Source: Syngnathus acus (lineage: Eukaryota > Chordata > Actinopteri > Syngnathiformes > Syngnathidae). Taken from it: 64,000 nucleotides of DNA. The position numbers and the translations under genes are program-made. Each line of letters begins with the position of its first letter. Positions within the stretch are counted from its first letter, which is position 1. The DNA is taken from NCBI RefSeq assembly GCF_901709675.1, contig NC_051090.1, positions 6,341,842 through 6,405,841 on the forward strand, in the 5' to 3' direction. The notes beneath the pieces were generated by a model. It was not told the origin of the DNA and searched no databases. It saw only the letters and a list, made by a program, of their open reading frames with translations. This document shows positions 58,601 to 64,000 of the stretch, in pieces.

Positions 58601-61458
58601 ATGTCCTTCACAAGTCAAAGACGAGCAGGCAGTACAAAACAGAGAATAAAATGAATCCCAAAGATACAACGAGTGTGCCTCTGCAACTTTCTGGAGAGTA
58701 TGAAAGCAAATGTTTGCTGGAATAAATGGAGAAGAAAAAAAAAACAACTTTATATGTTTAGTCTATTGGATCAGAGAAAGCCCATTTGGATTGTTTACAT
58801 GTGGAAGTCCCACTGCAAATCTGATATGAAATCAAACAAATTCAGTGATGAATGAAAAATATCAAGGTGGTGATGGCATTTCTGAATATAGAGATTTATT
58901 TATTTACAGCAAGTCCCAGGGGTCTATTGAGGTAAGGCTGCTTGGCATTTTGTATGTTGGAATATGCTCATAAACAAACGTGTGCAGCGTGAATTTGAGG
59001 AAATTAAAAAAAAAAAAAACTTGCGGACATACTCAACAGTTATGACCAGTTAGAAAATCTGTACGTGTTTGAATATGTTCAAACTTTTTTCATAAATGTT
59101 TTATTTTTCAATGCGTATGAAGTTCAGGACCCACAACTCACTGTCCATAGCAGTCATGTTATATTGATACATTTGCAGGTTCAGTTACAAATTAGTGACA
59201 ATGTGGATAACTGTCTGTCTCTACCTAGTGACTGACTGGCAACCAGTTTAGAACCCCGTAATTTTCAAGTGGATAAGCCGTATAAAAAAATGAATGGATG
59301 GATGGATGGATGCACTCACTTAGCCTGCAAATCCAGACTCAAGGCGATTGAGTCTCGTCACAGTCTAATCAAGCACATTTCTGAGGAAGGGCAAACCCGA
59401 GCAAACGGACAGTGAAATGGACCAATCAGCAATGAGTGGACAAGGAAAAAAAAAACATTTTGAAATAAATACTTCTAGTGTTGTCAGCTGCTGGGGTTTT
59501 AATGGCTAAGCACTTCTGGTCAAACCTTTAACACTGAGTTTAATGCTGAATCAAACAAACTATTGTCCTTGCCGGGTGTCAAAGTGACGTTGCTCACGAC
59601 GAATACGTCACAGCAAATAAACAAATGTGAGTGCACGGTTGGTTTCGAACCAGGCCGAGTTGCGGCCCGGGCTGTCCAGACGAATTTTTTTTTTTTTTGT
59701 GCAGAAAGAAAGTGAGTTTGGCTAACTCTCACTAAACACACCACTTGTGTAGAAACCGATTGTCACCGTCCCACTGACGTGGCCACACATCTAATTATAG
59801 CCTTTGGAGGGCTAATTTACCGGGAATGCCGTGTGAAAGTGAGTAGTACGTGTTTCTCACCTGTGTGGAGAAAGGTGACTGAAGGAAGGCAATTCCATTT
59901 TTTGGGACCTCTATCCGATACCCCGGTGGGAGAAAGGCATTGAAGCCCAATACTAGGTCGGGGTGTCCATGGAAAAGTTGTGACACTCTGTTTATTACTC
60001 CTGGAGTGTCAATGCTGCAGAAGAGAACAGAGGTAAGAAAAAAAGATCACGCAAATCAGTGATAGAAAATGTTGAGGTAACATGAATTTAAGCATCTCAA
60101 TAAAGTCTTGCAGACAAACATAATCCTGTGTTTGCATTTTAAGTCGATACCTCTGTGACTTGAACTCTTTCATGATGTCGAGAAACTTGTTGTATATGCC
60201 AGGGTCGTTTGCAAAACGTATTTTAACCTGGTCCAGGTATGACAAGGCATCTTCAACCTGCAACACACGTCGAGAACATTTGAAGTATTAAGCAGACCAC
60301 AGAGGCATTTTTGAATGGTCAAATAACAAACGAAGCAGGATGCTGAATCAGCTCTGCTGCAGCTCAACAGCGTACGCTTCGTATTTAGCTCAATAAACAA
60401 ATGACCGCGACAAATTGTACGCTAACGCACACAAATGCACAGCGGAATTTCAGCAATGGTACTTGTTAAATGTTTCGAACACGACATTTATTTTCACTAT
60501 CCAATGCAAAATCTTTATGAAGAAATACTGAAGTAAACAGCTGTACGCGGTGTACAGCAAGTAAATAAATAAATAAATAAATGAATGAATGAATGCGTGG
60601 CTACCAAAACACGCCAGAAGGCTTTTGTTCACTGCTTGGTGTCTTTCTGTATTCGCCAAGAGCAAGTTTGGGATTAGGTTACGATGAAATTGTGTATGTT
60701 CAAACAAAGCATTGTCGGAGATCTTTGCAGGGTTACTCGTGTTAGCATTAGCCAGTCAAATGACGATAATAACTCCTCGAACACCTACACACGCATGCAC
60801 ATTTTGCCACTCGAGATTTATTCGTCGCCCATTTTAACCACCTCACGGCGAGGGGGGAAAATGCGAACACTGCGATACGAATAAACGTGTTAAGAAGCTG
60901 CTAATCAAGTAGGGTAGCCTCTCTCGGCTAGCCTGACTGACGTCCTCCACTTTGTTCAGGGTGGTTGAAAAAAGGAACAAGGAGGAACTTCCCACAAGCG
61001 AGCTTTTTTTTTTTTTTTTTCGAGTTCACATTTGCTCTCTGTGGCTGCCAATGACAGTGAAATGAGAAAGTAGCGCAAACTGTGTCACTCGGCTGTCACT
61101 TGTGACGCCCTTTCATATAAAATAAATACACTTCCCACATCGACGCCTAAATCTCAATGTTGAGAAACGAATTACTTTTCATAGGCCAGTGAGCTCCGCG
61201 GGCTGAGCCAACAACGCTCTCACTCGTCTCGACGTTCGATGTCTCAAACAAGGCAAGCCCGGTGTAATAAAACAAAATGGTTGTGACTCTGAGGGGACTT
61301 TTCCTCCCCCTTTTCTGTTGTCTTCTTACCTTGAGCTTCTGGAAGTGCTGCTGCTGCTGTTGTTGCTGCTGCTGCACTTGCTTTTGTGTTATAACGAAAG
61401 GCTTGTCTTGAATTTGGTTGATTTGTTTCGCCGTGCTGTGCGCCTGGATCTTCGCCAT
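52446..61458 (-). CDS. sin3b: sin3b: SIN3 co-repressor scaffold
   Basis: SIN3 proteins scaffold histone deacetylase complexes in the nucleus, binding repressors through PAH domains. Nineteen exons join with consistent phases into 3864 nt (1287 residues plus stop): 61330-61458, 60151-60257, 59861-60014, 57927-58295, 57659-57814, 57408-57536, 57227-57316, 57026-57144, 56485-56698, 56258-56374, 55832-56070, 55436-55619, 54058-54946, 53811-53980, 53553-53726, 53350-53442, 53183-53277, 52832-53030, 52446-52682. PAH1 is at about 44-115, PAH2 about 219-300, PAH3 about 370-440, the HDAC-interaction domain about 450-610, and a C-terminal Sin3a_C region follows. The sequence favours SIN3B over SIN3A in the PAH1-PAH3 linkers and the C-terminus. 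The start is the ATG before AKIQAHS; its context is weak. Confidence 0.93.
52832..53030 (-). CDS. sin3b: sin3b exon 18 (C-terminal domain)
   Basis: 199 nt coding [40 protein letters not shown] and [13 protein letters not shown]. Confidence 0.96.
53183..53277 (-). CDS. sin3b: sin3b exon 17 (C-terminal domain)
   Basis: 95 nt coding [17 protein letters not shown] and FFKPVFLP plus a split arginine codon. Confidence 0.93.
53350..53442 (-). CDS. sin3b: sin3b exon 16 (C-terminal domain)
   Basis: 93 nt coding [20 protein letters not shown] and QADDPLDIQ; it parallels SIN3A's [20 protein letters not shown]. Confidence 0.95.
53553..53726 (-). CDS. sin3b: sin3b exon 15 (C-terminal domain)
   Basis: 174 nt coding [20 protein letters not shown], the GAAGGNL segment and AMAEENCFK. 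Confidence 0.95.
53811..53980 (-). CDS. sin3b: sin3b exon 14 (C-terminal domain)
   Basis: 170 nt coding [38 protein letters not shown] and HNIIRQ. Confidence 0.96.
54058..54946 (-). CDS. sin3b: sin3b exon 13 (large, with expanded linker)
   Basis: An 889-nt exon. It starts [10 protein letters not shown], continues through [20 protein letters not shown] and an acidic patch, then about 120 residues of low-complexity linker (poly-P, poly-T, Gln- and Ser-rich), and resumes conserved sequence at [20 protein letters not shown]. The exon is one open frame, so the linker is a real insertion rather than an intron. Confidence 0.94.
55436..55619 (-). CDS. sin3b: sin3b exon 12
   Basis: 184 nt coding [35 protein letters not shown] and [12 protein letters not shown], a highly conserved charged helical stretch after the HID. 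Confidence 0.97.
55832..56070 (-). CDS. sin3b: sin3b exon 11 (HDAC-interaction domain)
   Basis: 239 nt coding [40 protein letters not shown] and AVPVVLK, ending in phase 2. Confidence 0.97.
56258..56374 (-). CDS. sin3b: sin3b exon 10 (HDAC-interaction domain)
   Basis: 117 nt coding [20 protein letters not shown] and [16 protein letters not shown], almost unchanged across vertebrate SIN3 proteins. Confidence 0.97.
56485..56698 (-). CDS. sin3b: sin3b exon 9 (PAH3 end, HID start)
   Basis: 214 nt coding [20 protein letters not shown], a glycine-rich loop and [32 protein letters not shown]. It begins the HDAC-interaction domain. Confidence 0.97.
57026..57144 (-). CDS. sin3b: sin3b exon 8 (PAH3)
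   Basis: 119 nt coding [34 protein letters not shown] and VTPFLG, the core of PAH3, ending in phase 2. Confidence 0.96.
57227..57316 (-). CDS. sin3b: sin3b exon 7 (PAH3 start)
   Basis: 90 nt coding [20 protein letters not shown] and LREFSFFDK. The TKD-SIA-VGK-G pattern is the SIN3B form of this region. Confidence 0.95.
57408..57536 (-). CDS. sin3b: sin3b exon 6 (PAH2-PAH3 linker)
   Basis: 129 nt coding [20 protein letters not shown] and a basic stretch [13 protein letters not shown]. Position and phase match SIN3B; sequence is less conserved, as expected of a linker. Confidence 0.88.
57659..57814 (-). CDS. sin3b: sin3b exon 5 (PAH2 end)
   Basis: 156 nt coding [11 protein letters not shown], then [19 protein letters not shown] and [16 protein letters not shown], the second half of PAH2. 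Confidence 0.95.
57927..58295 (-). CDS. sin3b: sin3b exon 4 (linker and PAH2 start)
   Basis: 369 nt: a Ser/Ala/Pro-rich linker of about 85 residues, then [18 protein letters not shown] and [12 protein letters not shown], the first half of PAH2, which binds repressors such as MAD/MXD proteins. The low-complexity linker is not conserved with mammals. Confidence 0.94.
58296..59860 (-). other. sin3b intron 3
   Basis: A 1.6-kb intron without recognisable exons. A LINE/SINE-tail fragment at about 59215-59320 has GACTGGCAACCAGTTTAG and ends in ATGG units. A TTCGAACC motif at 59645 resembles a Pol III B box, but no tRNA can be folded around it by eye. Confidence 0.65.
59215..59320 (+). repeat. LINE/SINE tail fragment with (ATGG)n
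   Basis: A decayed copy of the ATGG-tailed repeat also found at 37619-37795, inside sin3b intron 3. Confidence 0.55.
59861..60014 (-). CDS. sin3b: sin3b exon 3 (PAH1 end)
   Basis: 154 nt coding [38 protein letters not shown] and QSPFSTQ. The segment VPKNG...QSP is characteristic of SIN3B. Confidence 0.96.
60151..60257 (-). CDS. sin3b: sin3b exon 2 (PAH1)
   Basis: 107 nt coding [19 protein letters not shown] to IMKEFKSQ, the first helices of PAH1, flanked by TTGCAG and GTATCG. Confidence 0.96.
60258..61329 (-). other. sin3b intron 1
   Basis: A 1.1-kb intron with an AAAT microsatellite (about 60562-60585) and a 19-bp T run near 61003-61021. No gene seen. Confidence 0.65.
61330..61458 (-). 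CDS. sin3b: sin3b exon 1 (polyQ N-terminus)
   Basis: 129 nt from ATG (61456-61458) to GCTCAAG before GTAAGA. It encodes [19 protein letters not shown], then a run of nine glutamines, then HFQKLK. The QKLK-VEDAL junction matches SIN3A's [13 protein letters not shown]. The frame stays open upstream, but no other in-frame ATG was found, so this start is preferred. Confidence 0.8.
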
Positions 61459-62119
61459 GAGCCCGGCGAGGGGAGGCTGCTGGAGCCCAACTTGCGAGGG
61501 AAGCTTCAGTGTCGCTTCGGCGGGTTGGCTAGCCGACAAAGCGCCCCCTCGGTCGGGGAGCCAGCCTGCCACCAGCGAGCCAAGCAGTCCTACTTTGCCT
61601 GGCTCGGACAGTCTCGCTCGGCACGGCGCTAACAAACGGAAAATCCAATCGAGTGGAGGCAGATGACGGACAGGCTGCTACTCGACCTGACTTTGGCGAA
61701 ACATCGTCGAATGGAACGAGCGGAGTCAAGACGCATTTGAGGAGAGGAAGAAAGCTGAGGGACAATGGTTGCCGTTTATCGTGTTTAAAATAACTATTGC
61801 CTGTCTCTTTAAATTCGGCGGCAGCGCTGTTTTTCGGCGTCCGGAAGCCAGAGTCAAGTGAGAAAAAAAAAGGGAGTGAAGAACTCTATTGCGCATGCGC
61901 AACGATGGGCGGAGCTGAATTCACAAGAATGAGAATGCTCCACTCCCCCTACACTGCTACAAAGGAGCAGTGTTGCTTCATGAGAAATCACAGCGTTTAC
62001 ATTATATTTAAAAGCACCACTACCATGTTTATCAATGCCCCGATCACACATCGACCGGTAGTTTACAATAAGCAGCAATAAGCTGCGTATGCCTGAATAA
62101 TAATCAGTTGAAATCGCCC
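61459..62119 (-). promoter_or_regulatory. sin3b 5'UTR and CpG-rich promoter region
   Basis: GC- and CpG-rich DNA upstream of the sin3b ATG to about 61860. It includes TTGCGCATGCGCAAC (61891-61905), a strong NRF1-type palindrome, next to a GGGCGGAG GC-box. No TATA box was found. This fits a housekeeping promoter lying between haus5's 3' end and sin3b. Confidence 0.6.
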
Positions 62120-62137
62120 ACAAAACAGCAAGTCCAC

Positions 62138-62143
62138 TTTATT
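62138..62143 (-). terminator. Candidate haus5 poly(A) signal
   Basis: Minus-strand AATAAA about 150 bp after the haus5 stop, just before the sin3b promoter region. Confidence 0.55.
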
Positions 62144-62289
62144 CATTCCAAGAAAGACAAGATAAAAACATCAATTTTTTTCGTTTTTTTTTTTACCGCA
62201 CAGCATCACATAGCAGAACTATCAAGGATGAAACAAATCGAATGTAACAACAGCCAGTTTTGCCACTTGTACAGGTTTACTCGTCTCAT

Positions 62290-62389
62290 CTAGACTTCGG
62301 CAGCTAGTTTCCACCTATCCAGCCACTGCCGAAAAGTCAGTCCTCCTTTGCGGACATCAGGTAGGACATGCTGGGCCGGCTGATCCCAC
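62290..62389 (-). CDS. haus5: haus5 last exon and stop
   Basis: 100 nt completing WWDQPAQHVLPDVRKGG and LTFRQWLDRWKLAAEV, then TAG at 62290-62292. Confidence 0.9.
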
Positions 62390-64000
62390 CTACGGGTGTG
62401 AACCCACACAAAGACAAACAAATAAGTTAACTAACAAATGCAGCAAACACACGCAACGACAAAATACAATGCCAAGAAATGTATATTATTGTGATTCATA
62501 CATTGATTTTTAAATTAAACACTTCACTCAACGATGAATCAAGTTACAGCCTGAAGCAGTTAATCATTCTAAATGATTTTAACCGTGTTTCCCCGTTAAA
62601 AAAAATTTCTGTCAGTCTATATTCATTTACTGAACTGTGAAATAATTGCAGAAAACAAATCTAAGTTTCTTTTCCAGAGTATTCAGTAAGTGTCTAGCAA
62701 TGCGTCTCACCAGTCACTGATGGCCATTTGAACTTTCTCTACATTAGAAAAACCATTTGCGCATTTTTGCACAAGAATCCTGGCTCTTGGTACCAACGAC
62801 TCCAGCAGTTTTTCATCTTCCTCTTTGACTCTGGCCAGCAAGACTTAAAAATACAAGACGGCAAAGAATCATTAGAATGCAGTTAAGAAGTATTTTTGCG
62901 TGAACTGTACACGCCTCAAGAAAACTGTCAATGCTCGATTACCTTTGTGATCAGATACAAGCAGCTGCGCCACCTCCTCCTTGGATTTCCGCAGGGTGGT
63001 AGAGTAAAGTTGTAGTAACAGAGAGAGAAACCGCCACTCGAGCTTGTTGCGGTACACCTGGGCGCACAACTCTTCAGGAGCCTTCAGTAAAAATGATCAA
63101 ATGGAATTAGAGAAAAAGTGTCTTCTGGATGGGGGGGTCTGTGTATGTTCATCTGTGCAGCCAAATGCATTCGACGTTCAGCACTCGAGACAAACTAGCG
63201 GCGGGGCCACGACACCACAAGTTTCTCTTTTTGCGTCATATTGTTAACTGCTGACTCGTGACTCCAAACGACAAAACGCCGTGATGCTTGAGAACAAAAC
63301 GTTGGCCGCACTTTGGTCACAACAGCTGAAAGTGATTTATACACTCACCCTGTAGAGCGGGAACGGCATGCTTTGACAGAGGCTGCTGAAGGTTGGCGAC
63401 TGCAACCGATTGATGGACAGCCACGATGTCGGAATTCTCTGCATTCTGAAGTGAGAAATAGCCAGAGAATTTGAATGCAGCAGTCTAGTGTTCAGCACGT
63501 TTGCCTCACATTTCTGAGGAATCGGAATCTCTGCGCTAGGGCCTTTCTGTGTGGACTCTTCGCAAATTTCCAACCGATGCATGTTATGTACATATTCAAG
63601 TACTGAACAACATGTTCTTACCCATCAACAGTCCTCCGGTCCAGAGCTTGAATCGAAACAGTGCCCATCTGTTTAACCTCCTTTGAGATGGAGTTCCTCG
63701 TATTGTCGGCAGTACTGGCGACATCATGGCACTGTGGCACCACCTTGCCCTTTACAAAGTCCTGTAGCTAAAACAAAGACAGTCAGATTGATCACTGATG
63801 AATTTTTGAAAATTTGGATGATGTAAAGCGAGGCATCAAAGATGGAAAAGACACCTCATTGTGCATCTGGATCAATTCCGTTTTAGTTGATGAAATCCCC
63901 TTGACCAGACCTCTAATCTGTTCCTGTCTGAGGACCTGACCAGATGCAGCAACACAAGTTGAGTGATATCCAACAGGGCAAAACTCAATGTTGTCCAGCA
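62290..64000 (-). CDS. haus5: haus5: augmin complex subunit 5 (3' part only)
   Basis: HAUS5 is part of the eight-subunit augmin complex, which recruits gamma-tubulin to spindle microtubules for branching nucleation. Six exons in frame (63855-64000 and onward past the edge, 63622-63767, 63349-63445, 62943-63081, 62711-62843, 62290-62389) encode about 252 C-terminal residues. Diagnostic segments are KGKVVPQCHDVAS (HAUS5 QRKVVPTFEAVA) and the end SDWWDQPAQHVLPDV...FRQWLDRW (human GDWWEQPGQAALSEE...LPQWRLRW). Overall similarity to human is modest, as usual for HAUS5, but motif order and splice phases agree. The 5' two-thirds lie outside the window. Confidence 0.88.
62711..62843 (-). CDS. haus5: haus5 penultimate exon
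   Basis: 133 nt coding LLARVKEEDEKLLESLVPRA and SNVEKVQMAISD plus the first two bases of a tryptophan codon. Confidence 0.88.
62943..63081 (-). CDS. haus5: haus5 internal exon
   Basis: 139 nt coding APEELCAQVYRNKLEWRFLS and KSKEEVAQLLVSDHK; helical and charged, with heptad-like spacing. Confidence 0.86.
63349..63445 (-). CDS. haus5: haus5 internal exon
   Basis: 97 nt coding MQRIPTSWLSINRLQ and SPTFSSLCQSMPFPLYR, corresponding to human PSIHQLH...SSFIALSHKLGLP. Confidence 0.85.
63622..63767 (-). CDS. haus5: haus5 internal exon
   Basis: 146 nt coding LQDFVKGKVVPQCHDVAST, RNSISKEVKQMGTVSI and QALDRRTVD, between TTTTAG and GTAAGA. Confidence 0.87.
63855..64000 (-). CDS. haus5: haus5 internal exon (cut by window edge)
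   Basis: Codes LDNIEFCPVGYHSTC, LRQEQIRGLVKGISSTK and ELIQMHNE before GTGTCT. It aligns with human QEQVRLLIKGNSASKTRL. Its 5' boundary is not visible. Confidence 0.85.

Noticed and set aside
59636-59700. TTCGAACC motif that could be a tRNA B box in sin3b intron 3
   Set aside because: No acceptor stem, D arm or anticodon arm can be laid out around it.
61456-61635. Longer sin3b N-terminus beginning at 61635
   Set aside because: The upstream codon there is TTG, not ATG. The first in-frame ATG found is at 61456-61458.

Overview
The window is vertebrate nuclear DNA, almost certainly from a ray-finned (teleost) fish. It holds GT-AG split genes whose exons match vertebrate XPR1, SIN3B and HAUS5, long microsatellites, fish-type LINE/SINE tails ending in ATGG or TCTAA repeats, and MITE-like inverted-repeat elements. 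No prokaryotic feature is present. The species cannot be named from this sequence.

Layout. (1) 1-35.5 kb, + strand: xpr1, the plasma-membrane phosphate exporter. Exon 1 (about 23 codons) lies upstream of the window. Fourteen exons from 3708 to 32722 rebuild the remaining 671 residues with every splice phase matching. Intron 2 is 19 kb and holds microsatellites, a tRNA-Ser-like half and possible conserved non-coding blocks. The 3'UTR runs to about 35.47 kb. (2) 35.5-50.2 kb: an array of 15 small-RNA genes: four U1, four U2 and four U5 spliceosomal snRNAs plus three U3 snoRNAs, on both strands. All but the details of U5 ends could be bounded closely from family sequence. Each gene has a PSE-like element about 43-62 bp upstream, and most U1 and U5 copies plus one U3 copy have an SPH/Staf (ZNF143)-type element about 190-240 bp upstream. 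The array is a large imperfect palindrome. Its centre (about 40.77 kb) is a MITE-bounded block of foldback tandem repeats with degenerate telomere-like repeats. To its right the palindrome is followed by repeated U5(+)-U3(-)-U1(-)-U2(-) type units. (3) 51.6-61.5 kb, - strand: sin3b, a complete co-repressor scaffold gene in 19 coding exons (1287 residues predicted). (4) 62.1-64 kb, - strand: the 3' part of haus5 (augmin subunit), six exons, continuing past the right edge.

Functionally, xpr1 (phosphate export), sin3b (HDAC co-repressor) and haus5 (spindle microtubule branching) are unrelated housekeeping genes. The snRNA/U3 array between xpr1 and sin3b is the notable part: it gathers U1, U2 and U5 with the U3 guide of rRNA processing, all with the same promoter type. 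Shared repeat insertions, fused promoter blocks and a local U2 tandem duplication record how it grew by inversion and unequal exchange. All homology calls come from recalled family sequences read by eye; nothing was searched.
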